A DNA stretch of 64,000 nucleotides from Metopolophium dirhodum (Eukaryota > Arthropoda > Insecta > Hemiptera > Aphididae), in NCBI RefSeq assembly GCF_019925205.1, contig NC_083564.1, forward strand, positions 9,305,491 to 9,369,490, given 5' to 3'. The stretch's first letter is position 1, and every line of letters begins with the position of its first letter. Both the position numbers and the translations under genes were made by a program. The notes under the pieces were generated by a model. It did no database searches, was not told where the DNA came from, and saw only the letters and a program-made list of their open reading frames with translations. Below are positions 20,920 through 30,531 of this stretch, piece after piece.

Positions 20920-20931
20920 GTTGATTTATCG
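20920..20931. repeat. Target-site copy 2, junction of elements A and B
   Basis: GTTGATTTATCG between the 5' end of element A (right side of A) and the tail of element B. It serves as the flank of both elements. Confidence 0.85.
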
Positions 20932-20959
20932 CTTTGCTTTGCTTTGCTTTGAAAGGGAT

Positions 20960-21006
20960 GGCTATGCCGTTTACTATTCCAGGCTTGTGCCTCTACTAGT
21001 GGATGG
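20960..21006 (-). other. Conserved 3' UTR segment with stem-loop, element B
   Basis: Identical to 16508-16554 of element A, including the AGGCTTGTGCCT stem-loop (20981-20992). See element A for the proposed role. Confidence 0.65.
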
Positions 21007-21029
21007 AAATTAAGAAGAAATGGTTAGAT

Positions 21030-23693
21030 TTATTGGTCTGCCCAAGAGAGTGGGTAGGGTTTCAATTTACGTTTAGTATTTGGGGGAGGGTGTGTTTTAC
21101 CTAGAAGTCGGATGTAAGTATGATTCGAGAAAGAATTTTTGTAGAACATTGATTTGGTTTGGGAACGAATGGAGTTTTGAATAGATTTGAAATTTGTCGA
21201 TTTTAGAAGGACCGAATTTTTAACGATGGTGGGTAAACCCGTTATCGTGCGAATGCCGATGTTTTGAACAGATTCGATACGTCTCCAATGTGAGGGACCG
21301 ATGAAAGGAGCCCAAGAGGGGCCAGCATATGAAAGAATTGGAGAGACGTAGAGTTTTAGAATATTGAGCTTTGAAGATTTTGGGACAGGGCTAGAACGGT
21401 TGAGAATGGGGTAAAGAATTCCGCGGACGCGAGTGGCTTTTTTGGTGATGTCTTGAACGTGTTTGTCGAAGGTGAGTTTGCGTCCTATTGTAACGCCGAG
21501 GTATTTGGCATGATTGGACCAAGTCACTGGATGGTTGTCGAGTAGTAGTGGTGGGATGTGAGTAGTATTGGAACGTCCGAAAAGAATACCTATTGTTTTG
21601 GTAGGGTTTATTTTGATTTTCCAGCGATGAAACCATGTGGTAGCTAGGTTGAGTTGGTGTTGTAATTGTATGGCTGCGCGTTTCGGGTTTTTGTCGAAAG
21701 TAAAGAACATAGTGTCGTCAGCGAATAGTGAGAGGTGAGCTTTAGGAGTTGTTGGTATGTCGTTAATGTAAGTCAAGTAGAGAGTAGGTGAAAGGCAGGA
21801 TCCTTGAGGGACGCCTGCGAGTATGTGTCTGGTGGACGAGAATGAGTCTTCGATTTTTGTGACAAAAGTGCGGTCAGTGAGAAAGGATTCGATGATTTTA
21901 ACGATTTCAGTCGAGATGTTGAGTTGGGACAGTTTGTAGAGGAGGCCGACGTGCCAGACCCGGTCGAAGGCTTTTTCCACGTCAAGGAAAATGGAGGCGG
22001 TGTTAACGTTTTTGTTAAAGTTCTGACTAAGTTGGTGAGTAAGTTTGGTCAGTTGTAGAGTGGTAGAGTGTTCAGGTCTGAAAGCAAATTGTTCTGGGCG
22101 GATTTTGTCTCGAAGATTGGTTTGAAGGTGAGAGAGGATGATTCGTTCGTAAATTTTTGATATTGAGGAGAGTAGAGCGATGGGTCGGTAATTTTCGGGA
22201 AGTTTGTGATCTTTACCCGGCTTAGGGATGGAAATTATTACTGCTTTTTTCCAAGCACGTGGAAAGTAGCAAATTCTGAGGGAGCAATTTATAACTTGTG
22301 TTAAGGAAAGTAGAATGTTATTCGGTAGAAATTTAAGAGCAGTGTTGGTGATGAGATCGACACCAGGGGCTTTCTTTTTGCGGAGGTTGTTTATGATTTT
22401 TTGGATTGTGCCAGGGGTGGTGAATAAATTAGATTTGGTGATACTTATGTTTCGAAGTAAGTTGGAGTGGGCAGAAACTTCTGGAAGGTCGGGACCAGGG
22501 TTTGGTTGGAATTGGAGTTCGAGAGAGTCAGCTATCAGCTCGGCTCGATCGATGGCCGGAAAAACTAGACCGTTGGGGCCGGTGAGAGGGTGGGATGCAG
22601 GACGTTTGTGGAGGAGACATTTGTTTAGTTTGTATATAGAGCCGTCCTGATGGTCAAGAGAATTAAGAAAAATGTCCCACTGGTCAGTTTTGTGAGTTTC
22701 GAGTAAAGTTCTGATTAGTGAGATTTTGGCGTTAAGTTGACGTTTGGTAGTCGGGTCACGGTTTCTTTGCCATTGACGGCGTAATTGGTTTTTTTCCGTT
22801 ATTTCAAGTTTTATGTAGTCAGGTAGTAAAAAGGAAGAGTTTTTGTGTTTAGGGGTAAATACGCTAGCTTCGATCGCGTGTTGAATGTTTTTGGTGAGAG
22901 TATCAATTGCCAAGTCGATCGACTCACTGTTGATGGTCGGTCGTTCAGTTGGGTTTGGTAAGTTGGATAGGATTGTCTTGTATTTTGTCCAGTTAATGAA
23001 GCGGATAGTCGTTGGAGGGGACGATGATACCGGAGTACACAAGGTCTCCAGAAGGATAGGGTTGTGGTCAGAAGATAGCTCGTTGAGGTTGTCGATTTGA
23101 GTAGGATAAGGTAGTCGAACGAGTGCTATGTCAAGTATGTCAGGTCTGTATCTAGCGTTTGTCGGGAAGTGTGTGGGGGATGAGGGAGCAGTAATGGTAT
23201 AGTCCGATTGTTGAACGTGGTCGAAAAGTACGCGACCGGCAGCGTTTGTCGAGTGGCTATACCAGAGAGGGTGTTTGGCGTTGTAGTCACCTGCAGAGAT
23301 TTGCCATTCGGCACTTTGGGTCAACAAGTCCAAGTCGTGAGACGTGAGTGTTGCACCTGGTGGTTTGTATACCGCTGATACAAGGACTTCGTGGCCGTTT
23401 AGTTGGATGAGGACAGAAGAGGTTTGAATGAGTGTGTTAAGAGTTATAGGTTGGTGAATGATGCGTCGGTGGATTAGAACAGCCGTGCCGCCGTGAGCAG
23501 GCGAGCCGCGGACGGGCGGCAGGTCATTCCTGTATGTGAAGAAATTTGGAATGTGAAGTTGGGTAGAAGGAGATAGACGGGTTTCGTTTAGTAGGATTAT
23601 GTCAGTTTTCAGTAGGAGAGCGAGGGAGCGTAGTTCGTTGAGTTTGTTTTTGATACCGTTGGAGTTCCAAAATAGGATTTTTAAGTTATTCAT
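21030..23693 (-). CDS. Element B ORF2: AP endonuclease and reverse transcriptase
   Basis: 887 residues, uninterrupted. Endonuclease motifs are LLNETRL, SAGDYNAKH and SDHNPI; the A-to-B change GDFN to GDYN is conservative. Reverse-transcriptase motifs are NYRPIALLSS, FLDVEKAFDRVW, GVPQGSCLSPTLYL and FADDTMFF. The C-terminus ends with an RLLGKTHPPPNTKR-type tail as in A, without RNase H. Start Met overlaps the ORF1 stop by 8 nt (ATGAATAA). Key residues are present, so the copy is potentially functional. Confidence 0.95.
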   Translation of the reverse strand: MNNLKILFWNSNGIKNKLNELRSLALLLKTDIILLNETRLSPSTQLHIPNFFTYRNDLPPVRGSPAHGGTAVLIHRRIIHQPITLNTLIQTSSVLIQLNGHEVLVSAVYKPPGATLTSHDLDLLTQSAEWQISAGDYNAKHPLWYSHSTNAAGRVLFDHVQQSDYTITAPSSPTHFPTNARYRPDILDIALVRLPYPTQIDNLNELSSDHNPILLETLCTPVSSSPPTTIRFINWTKYKTILSNLPNPTERPTINSESIDLAIDTLTKNIQHAIEASVFTPKHKNSSFLLPDYIKLEITEKNQLRRQWQRNRDPTTKRQLNAKISLIRTLLETHKTDQWDIFLNSLDHQDGSIYKLNKCLLHKRPASHPLTGPNGLVFPAIDRAELIADSLELQFQPNPGPDLPEVSAHSNLLRNISITKSNLFTTPGTIQKIINNLRKKKAPGVDLITNTALKFLPNNILLSLTQVINCSLRICYFPRAWKKAVIISIPKPGKDHKLPENYRPIALLSSISKIYERIILSHLQTNLRDKIRPEQFAFRPEHSTTLQLTKLTHQLSQNFNKNVNTASIFLDVEKAFDRVWHVGLLYKLSQLNISTEIVKIIESFLTDRTFVTKIEDSFSSTRHILAGVPQGSCLSPTLYLTYINDIPTTPKAHLSLFADDTMFFTFDKNPKRAAIQLQHQLNLATTWFHRWKIKINPTKTIGILFGRSNTTHIPPLLLDNHPVTWSNHAKYLGVTIGRKLTFDKHVQDITKKATRVRGILYPILNRSSPVPKSSKLNILKLYVSPILSYAGPSWAPFIGPSHWRRIESVQNIGIRTITGLPTIVKNSVLLKSTNFKSIQNSIRSQTKSMFYKNSFSNHTYIRLLGKTHPPPNTKRKLKPYPLSWADQ

Positions 23694-24891
23694 TTTGGGG
23701 TGAGAGAATGGACAGGAATGTTTTAATTGTAGTTTCTATGAGTGATTTTGGATCTTGATTGTTAGATAGTGCAGTCAGTAGGTTGGTGAGCAGGTTGAGA
23801 ATAATTGGTAAGTTAAATTGTGGGACTGGAGAAACTAGAGAAGTGTTCGCTGATTTAGAAGTTGCTGCAGAGTAAGTGATTGTAGAGTTTTGCTGGTGGG
23901 GAGGTGGTGGTGGAGGAGAGGTCGGGATTGGCTGTGAGACTTGTTGTTGGGCGGACTTTTGGTTCGGTGGTGGAGATACTTGCTGTTTTTGGGCCAAGAA
24001 GTGGGGGCAGCCTCGAAAGTTTGCCGTGTGCGGACCGCCACAGTTGCAGCAAGTCGGAGCAAGTTCAGGGGTTTTGGGGCAGACGTTGGCAGCGTGGTTA
24101 CCAGCGCATTTAACACACCGTGGCGGGTGACCACAGTTACGGGAACCATGGCCAAAGCGTTGGCACGAGAAGCACTGGGCTGGGCCGGAGGGTTTAAGGG
24201 GTTCGACCGAGATTTCTAAGTAGAACAAGTTAGTGAGGAGAAATATATCCTTGGCAGTCGGGTTGGCAGCGATATGCACGAGACATATAGGCATTGGTTT
24301 GTCTGGGGTTCCAAAGCGGCGGACGAATTTAACGGAAAAACCCAGGGACTCAAGTTCGTCCTTGAGTTCATCAGAGGTTATGTCATTGGGTATTCCCTTC
24401 AGAACTACCTTAAGGGATCGTTCTTCGGGGAGTGAAAAGGTGTGGAATTCGATACTAAGTTTCAGTAGGGTTTTTTGGATTAGCCGGAAAAGGGTCGCAT
24501 CGGCGGCCTTTAAGGTCACCCGTTCGCCGGAGGCCTTGGCCGACAGAGAGCTTGGTTGCAAGTTGGGGAGTGCGTAAATGGTGGGCGCGACCTTACGCCA
24601 GGAAACGGAGCTCAGGATTATGGGAGGTGGTCTGGGGATTGTTGGAGATTTGTACGGTGATTGGGTTGTTGGGACGGGGTTGGTTGATGCAGGAAGTAAT
24701 GTATCTGTAGATAGTACGGAGTTTAGTGAGGAATGAGAGTGTTGAGTCGAGATGCTTGAGTCAGAAAAGGAGTCTAGAGTTTCGGAGCCAGAAGTTCCTG
24801 ACGGAGTTGGAGAGGGGGGAGCAGAACGTTGACGTGATATTTTAAGTAAGTGGTTGGTAGGAGGGTTTCCCCCTTTGCGTTTTTTGCCCAT
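23686..24891 (-). CDS. Element B ORF1: gag-like nucleic-acid-binding protein
   Basis: 401 residues, uninterrupted. The basic Ser/Pro-rich N-terminus is shorter than in A and diverges strongly. The PRE_C2HC-like domain (RSLKVVLKGIPNDITSDELK onward) and three zinc knuckles (CFSCQRFGHGSRNC, CVKCAGNHAANVC, CCNCGGPHTANFRGC) are well conserved. A Pro/Gln-rich linker and hydrophobic C-terminal stretch (LPIILNLLTNLLTALS) follow. Role as for element A ORF1: RNA binding and particle formation. Confidence 0.93.
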   Translation of the reverse strand: MGKKRKGGNPPTNHLLKISRQRSAPPSPTPSGTSGSETLDSFSDSSISTQHSHSSLNSVLSTDTLLPASTNPVPTTQSPYKSPTIPRPPPIILSSVSWRKVAPTIYALPNLQPSSLSAKASGERVTLKAADATLFRLIQKTLLKLSIEFHTFSLPEERSLKVVLKGIPNDITSDELKDELESLGFSVKFVRRFGTPDKPMPICLVHIAANPTAKDIFLLTNLFYLEISVEPLKPSGPAQCFSCQRFGHGSRNCGHPPRCVKCAGNHAANVCPKTPELAPTCCNCGGPHTANFRGCPHFLAQKQQVSPPPNQKSAQQQVSQPIPTSPPPPPPHQQNSTITYSAATSKSANTSLVSPVPQFNLPIILNLLTNLLTALSNNQDPKSLIETTIKTFLSILSPQNE

Positions 24892-24983
24892 GTTTGATAG
24901 GCGTGGGTGTGTGTGTTAAAGGGAGGGGATGGGATGCTGTGGCTATGTGAGGGCGCGGCCCCACGACAGCTAAAACGGAGGGA

Positions 24984-24999
24984 CGTCGCTTCCGCGACG
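24984..24999 (-). promoter_or_regulatory. Perfect hairpin in element B 5' UTR
   Basis: CGTCGC-TTCC-GCGACG, a 6-bp stem at the same place as 20662-20679 in element A. The neighbouring GAGGGCGCGGCCCC box is shared too. Confidence 0.58.
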
Positions 25000-25007
25000 G
25001 CTTACTT

Positions 25008-25190
25008 GTGGGCGCTGGTGCCCTGTTGGAGAGCGGTGAAAACGGCTGTTTGAGTTGAAGGTTCGTGGTGTGAACCGTGGGCGCTGGAGCCCTGTTGAAG
25101 CAGTGAGAACGGCTGTTTTGAGGTTGTAGGTTCGTGGTGTGAACCGTGGGCGCTGTTGCCCTGTTGAAGCGGTGTGAACGGCTGGCTGTA
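25008..25190 (-). repeat. 5' UTR tandem monomers, element B
   Basis: Nearly three roughly 69-bp units starting near 25008, 25077 and 25146, each aligning with its counterpart in element A better than with its neighbours, so the array predates the split of the two subfamilies. Confidence 0.75.
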
Positions 25191-25262
25191 GAGTAGTTGG
25201 CAGAGGACGTCTTGCTCGGATGTGAACTGAACGTTGAATGATGCTGTAATGATAGTGATGAT

Positions 25263-25274
25263 GTTGATTTATCG
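25263..25274. repeat. Target-site copy 3 (5' of element B)
   Basis: GTTGATTTATCG, marking the outer junction with the GC-rich block. Confidence 0.85.
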
Positions 25275-25750
25275 GTGGCGGGACACCGGTATATAATCAC
25301 GTCACCGTACCGACTAGTAAACCTCCTGTTTTGGTTGGTTCGGTCGGCGTCCGTTTGTGCTCTTATATCCGGTGATATCTCCCCTTCTCCTGTTCCGATC
25401 CGATCGCGGGTGGTGCCTATGGATAGGTATTTATCTCCCCTATTCGATGTTGCCACCTCCGACCATGTCTTCTTCTCGTTCTTCCCCTCTTTCCCTTTCG
25501 GCTGTACTGACTCCCTTACCCTCTCGATTGCGTCGCCTCTACTTTCCCTGGTGGGTTTGGTGGTATCCCTGGATAGGTTTTCTCCTTCCCTATCCATTTA
25601 TACCACCCTTGTTGCCGTATGCCATGATTTTAAGTGTATTTTATTCGTTTGACCAATCTCAGCCTGTGATTGGTCGAAACTGTTTTATCTTGGTTGTTGG
25701 TCCTGAAAAGAACCGTTTTCGTGTTGTGTGTGGCAAAGTTCCGTAACACA
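25275..25750 (-). other. GC-rich block, right half (promoter-like end)
   Basis: Continuation of 15615-16463 across the two insertions. Its outer end on the minus strand begins TGTTACGGAACTTTGCC, an LTR-like TG start, though a matching CA end with a target duplication was not found at the other side. A minus-strand ORF (25597-25274, starting MDREGENLSRDTTKP) would continue only about 20 codons past the junction; it has no recognisable domain and its ATG overlaps the TATA-like box, so it is not called. Confidence 0.4.
25596..25675 (-). promoter_or_regulatory. CCAAT-pair plus TATA-like promoter
   Basis: On the minus strand an inverted pair of CCAAT boxes (GACCAATC at 25651-25658 and GATTGGTC at 25668-25675, an exact 8-bp inverted repeat with a 9-nt gap) lies about 50 bp upstream of TATAAAT (25602-25596). 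Spacing suits an RNA polymerase II promoter starting transcription near 25570 and reading into the retrotransposons. Inferred only from motifs. Confidence 0.4.
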
Positions 25751-26039
25751 ATAAAAAAAATTTTTATAAATAATAATTATAATAATATTAAATTATAATA
25801 ACTCCAAAATACACGGTAAAAAAAACAGTAGTCGACTATAATACTGGGTTACTGTTCATATTATTATGATAATTATTATTATTTACCTGATAATTAATTA
25901 GTATAAAAAAGTCAATACATTTTCATAATTTACTATTGGCAACAAAACAATAATATGTATAATAAATAAAAGAATAAGTATAATAATATAAATTGTTTTT
26001 TTTTTTTATTAGTCTACATTCTACAGCATCGGAAACTGG
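25751..26039. other. AT-rich spacer, nothing seen
   Basis: A/T microsatellite-like sequence, including a poly(T) run at about 25997. Confidence 0.4.
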
Positions 26040-26245
26040 CTATTAGAATTTTGTGGGAAGATTAAGGACTTTGTGGGGAGGGGGTACAGTTGGTTTTGTA
26101 CAATACATGTGCACGTGGGGCGAGGATTCGTCTTTAAAAACCCAGGTGGTCACCCATCCTGGAGGTAGTGACACCTGTCAATACTTGACCACAGCACAGA
26201 TTAGCAACTGCAGCCAACCACCACGCCACACCAGGCCCCAATAAT
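26040..26245 (-). mobile_element. SINE-like element with pol III box similarity
   Basis: A GC-richer island in AT-rich DNA. On the minus strand it begins GGGGCCTGGTGTGGCGTGGT; TGGCGTGGTGGTTGG (about 26214-26229) fits a tRNA-type A box. Downstream, GGATGGGTGACCACCTGGG (26159-26141) resembles the internal control region near the 3' end of 5S rRNA. A non-structured tail follows. No clear tail repeat or target duplication, so it is an old copy or only part of one. Confidence 0.5.
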
Positions 26246-27890
26246 ATTATTATTGTTCATGATTGGGCGTCTTGAATAGGCAAAAGTGGTGCATGTCTGT
26301 GTAGGTGAATACAATTATTAAATACTAGACAAGTATTATAAAATGATTAATAATTAAATATTTTTTAAATCGTATTAAAACTGTATAACATGTTCTCGCG
26401 TATAATTTTACTGCAGGTAAAATATTAGAAGAAAATATATAAGATATGTCTGATAATTATCTTCCAGCATATTAAATTGGTTTTACTTATTCGTTTTTAT
26501 TCAAATTTCAACAAGTTGAATAATGAAGTTTGACACTTGTAAAATTGTCGAATATTTAACGACATTAACATCTGTGTTGATTTTGGGAAAATAAAATAAT
26601 TATTTACTCGTAATGTCCAATAATTACTATTTAGTATAAAATAACTATATTTATTTTGTTTTTCAATATATTTAAAATTATTAAAATCTATTTATTTAAA
26701 TAATTCGTAATTTTTCGAACACTAGGTCAAATGAAATACTTGTTACTTGTTAGATAATACTTTCCTATTTTATTCGTTAAATATACATACATTTAATATT
26801 CACATCTAAATGTGTTTTTCTAGAAAAAAATGGGAAAACTGCTGGCCTTTTTTTTTATTTCTAATGAGAGTACTGTCTGGGTCTTGATCTTACTGCGATA
26901 TCAAGTTAAACCTGTAAAAATAAGACCAACTTTGGTCATCACAAAAAAAATCATAAAATCAGTAAAATTATTGACGTTAGCCTAGATAGTATCTTTCTGC
27001 AACATACCGTATAATGTAAATATATAAGTACTTATTTAATATGTTGTAATATAATTACATCGTATATACACTTAAAATAGTACATAACGTCATAAAAAAG
27101 TATCAATTTAAAAATTGGTTCAAATATTAACATAATAATATAATATAATACATTTATAAAATGATTTGGAGGAGGATAAAAAACGAGAACTTGTTAACAC
27201 ATCGCGCTCGTTAAATACTTTATAGTCAGCGTCGGTGTCATTTTATACAGATCGATTGCGAATTCCGGTGATTCTAACAATTCATCTTAGAGCGATCGCA
27301 TTCGTCGTGTCATTCGCATATAATAACTACAGGCAATACCAGACTTTATTTAACTTGTATAGTTGTATGTGACAACTAACGATGAATACTTTTGAAGAAA
27401 TAAGATCGATCGTTTTTTATTTAAAAATTAATATCTAAAATTAAAAATACATTATATGTATAACAATTTACACAATTTACAATATATGCTTAACAATTTT
27501 CTGTAAAAGGAATATTCTCATCTGAAAAACAGAAGTTTGTATAGTCACAGACACTACTTAAGTACCTAATTGAGAATATGGTATTTGGTATCTACCAACC
27601 TATAAATAACAATTCCTAAAATCGGATTTCGAAGGAATCCTTAGGTAATTAAAGAAATTATAGGGGTAATCATGCATGGTAAACCATTATTATATACAAC
27701 TTATTGATAAAAACAAATTTTATTTAAAAGTGGAAAGTTATTTATACAGGTCGTAATTTGAAAAGGGGGATGCAAAAGTTTAAAAAAAAAAATGTGCGTA
27801 TACCCAAATTTTAAAAGTCTTATTGATTATTACGACATTGTAATAATTAGGAGGGGCACTCATAGATATTTTTTTAAAAGAAAAAAAACT
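26246..27890. other. Intergenic AT-rich DNA, no gene seen
   Basis: No coding region recognised. A slightly GC-richer patch around 27190-27400 (GATCGATTGCGAATTCC region) has no known motif. This region should hold upstream control sequences of the downstream DIP-like gene. Confidence 0.4.
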
Positions 27891-28030
27891 CCTCCCCTAG
27901 TATACCATAAATTCAACCGATGAATTGCATAATACATGACATAATATTCTTCTTCTTCGTCGTCGATATAACAATAATAATAAAAATAAAGAAATGTCGA
28001 CTTGGGAAATCGCACGCGGCGTCTCGCTCG

Positions 28031-28038
28031 TATAAATA
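28031..28038 (+). promoter_or_regulatory. TATA-like box upstream of the DIP-like first exon
   Basis: TATAAATA at the AT-to-GC transition, about 240 bp upstream of the ATG. A start site near 28060-28065 would give a GC- and CpG-rich 5' UTR of roughly 210 nt, containing GGACGGACGGACG. Motif-based inference. Confidence 0.35.
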
Positions 28039-28276
28039 TTACCTACCTACGCCGAACGGGACCGTCATCCGGACGGACGGACGTCTCTCGCACGCCGACC
28101 GCGGTGGGCGTGTCCCGACACGTTTTCGGTCCGCAGACGTTCGACTGCGGCGCGCCGGCCGAAACCCGTGTCCGCGCGCGTGCGCACAGCGACCGTCTGT
28201 CTTACCTGTAAACGCCACAGCCGCCGCCGCCGCCGGTGTCAGCACGCGGTTGACGACAGTGTCGCGCGCGCCGACC

Positions 28277-28349
28277 ATGCCGTACCACCGAATCGCGTGC
28301 ATCGCGTTCGTAGCCGCCGCCGTCGCGATCGTCTCGCAAATGTCATCAG
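28277..28349 (+). CDS. DIP/lachesin-like IgSF gene, exon 1 (signal peptide)
   Basis: The ATG at 28277 lies in good context (GCCGACCATGC) and opens MPYHRIACIAFVAAAVAIVS followed by QMSS, a classical signal peptide: basic start, about 14 hydrophobic residues, small residues at the end. The exon ends at 28349 before GTACGT, leaving one base of a split codon. The exon at 56555 starts with the matching phase and completes Val. GC content contrasts sharply with the surrounding intron. Signal peptide alone does not name the gene; the name rests on the next exon. Confidence 0.72.
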
Positions 28350-30011
28350 GTACGTCCGCTGCACCAAAGTCGTTGGGCACCTCCCCCCCAAACTTTATAA
28401 ATGAAACATTTTTTTTTCAAGCTATTACATAGGTATGCGTTTAACGGTCCACGTATCAGCGGGCGGGCGGGCGGTGTGGGGATTTTTGGAATTTATCTTT
28501 TGAGTTTTCCGTTGGACGCGTACCTATTATTATAGTTTTGTGTATATTTATATTATTATTATATTACGTATTATAGATACTCGTCGAGCGCTAAGCCAAC
28601 AATTATTATTTTTTCATCGGGTATAAAATTATAATAATAATTAATAATATGATGAATACAACTGGAGTAAGTTTATTATGATAGTGTTATATTATGAGAT
28701 CGTACGGAAAAAACACGTTTGTGAAAACGAACTATTCGAGGAGTAAAAATAAAATAACAATAATAAACAAATACAATATTTTGTTATTATATAGTAATAT
28801 ATTTATATATACGCGCACGACAATTGACAATTTCGTCATCGCGTTGTATACGCCGTTTTGTACGTTTCGTTTGTCGTATACCATACTTATATTATTAATT
28901 ATACCAACTTACCTATATAATAGTAATATGTGGTCCTCATGTAATATAAACCAATCTGGCAAACGTTTTATAATAAATATACCATTAAAATACTAATGTA
29001 ATATACTCGCGTATATCGTATATTATTATAAAAAAACTGAACCCGTCAGCTGCGTTTTGTTTTTTCAGTAAATGACATCGTATATTCTGTCGAAAACAAC
29101 AGCAAATCTTTCTGAAAAAAACAAAATAAAAAATAAAAAAAATTAAAGAAGTGTATTTATGTATTTAATTGAAAATGTCTTTGCCGGTAGAAAAGTTCTT
29201 ACATAGAAAATAGTATATACGGCGATATATGTTTAAACTTCTCCTCCCAAACTATTACTCTGTTTTGGAGAACTAACATTTTTCATTGTTCAGAGAAAAC
29301 GGTTCAGTGTCAAGAAAGTAAACCGACAAGTGACTTATTAAAGTACATAAATTTTAGTTATTATGTTTTGCCATAATAATTAACGTTAGTTTCATAAATC
29401 TTATTTTAAAAGTTGGACAATCTTAGAATATATTATATTATTAAAGTAAGGCTTAATCACTATCATTTTAAAATCTTTGGAAGCATCCACACAAACAATA
29501 TGATATACAATTTAGAATTAAATATTATAATCATTCATCTAATTATTATTACTATTTTATAATAGTATTCAACTGTATGACCGTTATACTTTTAAGTCTA
29601 AAACATTAATTAAATTTAGTTATAAGAATAATATACAACATTATACATATACAAATTAATTAAGTAGGCATATAATCTAAATCACATTATTAAGCATATT
29701 TTTCTACAATATGTTTTGAAAGGCTTTTTATTTTGTCATGGTAATATAATTTTTAAATATAAATCTTCTTTATGTAGAATATTATAATAAGTTAAAACAA
29801 ATTTCATCTCAAGGATAATAAGTTTGATTTTCTTATGGGTACTTGCTTAAAATACGTACAGTTGATTCATAGTTAAAATCAAACAATGTTTGTTTTTTTT
29901 TAAATTTAAGCCTAATTCCAGGATTTATTTTTCGATTCTTTATATGATTTAAAACGATTAACTAATTATTCGACCATTAGATATCGTAAGATTAGTCACA
30001 TGATATTGTAG

Positions 30012-30531
30012 CTTAAGGCGCTCGGTGCCGATGCAGTTTTATCCTCAAAAATACACTCTGCGGGAATAATGATACTGCCTTGTAGAATTAACCAAATTTC
30101 AAAATTTTTATTTTTATTGCTAGATAGAAATATTCTACAGCCCTCATCAATCTCTGTTTTCAATATTTTATTCTCAAACTTTATAATATGTCTAAAAAAA
30201 AATACAAGATAAAAAGCATTTTTTTACAAATTTTTAATACAATTATTTGAAATTAAATACAAAATCAGATATCGATGCGGGCTGTAGGAAGTCTTCTTCT
30301 CTCAGATAAAAAAATAGTCATTAAATTCCGACAATTCTACAAAGCTTGAGAGTTATTCCCGTAAAGTCATTTTTTTCGATATAATACCCCCTATCAACCC
30401 CCTAAATAGGTATTGGTTAGTAGATTAGTGGAAAAGTCTTATAATTGAGGTGGCAACTAAAATATAAAATTTAATTTTCAAATTTTATAGAATTGTGGAA
30501 AATTTGAAAACCAGGCACCGGGACCCTTAAG
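30012..30531. mobile_element. Foldback element of about 520 bp
   Basis: The ends CTTAAGGCGCTCGGTGCC (30012-30029) and GGCACCGGGACCCTTAAG (30514-30531) are imperfect inverted repeats. Inversion continues inward: GCGGGAATAATGATACTGCC near 30060 pairs with the inverse near 30360, and CTACAGCCCTCATCAATCTC near 30135 with the inverse of ATATCGATGCGGGCTGTAGG near 30270. The entire element is thus a long, diverged foldback. No ORF; superfamily unknown. Confidence 0.75.

Larger units (their letters stand above)
20932..25262 (-). mobile_element. Jockey-clade non-LTR retrotransposon, element B, apparently intact
   Basis: Same layout as element A: 5' UTR with monomers and hairpin, ORF1 (24891-23686), ORF2 (23693-21030), 3' UTR and CAAAG-type tail (20932-20950, four units). 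Flanked by GTTGATTTATCG at 20920-20931 and 25263-25274. Its 5' end has about 25 extra nt (the ATCATCACTATCATTACAGC region) that A lacks. Proteins agree with A at roughly three residues in four by eye, so these are two subfamilies rather than a fresh tandem duplication. Confidence 0.9.

Noticed and set aside
24842..25597. 251-codon minus-strand ORF spanning the 5' UTR of element B and the GC-rich block
   Set aside because: Crosses the retrotransposon junction and the target copy, and its ATG overlaps a TATA-like box; the second half is the monomer array. Accidental open frame.
28039..28380. 113-codon minus-strand ORF
   Set aside because: Antisense of the GC-rich 5' UTR and signal exon.
27920..28432. 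170-codon ORF over the DIP-like first exon
   Set aside because: It uses the same frame at the signal peptide but its upstream part is an AT-rich 5' flank and it reads through the GTACGT donor. The ATG at 28277 fits better.
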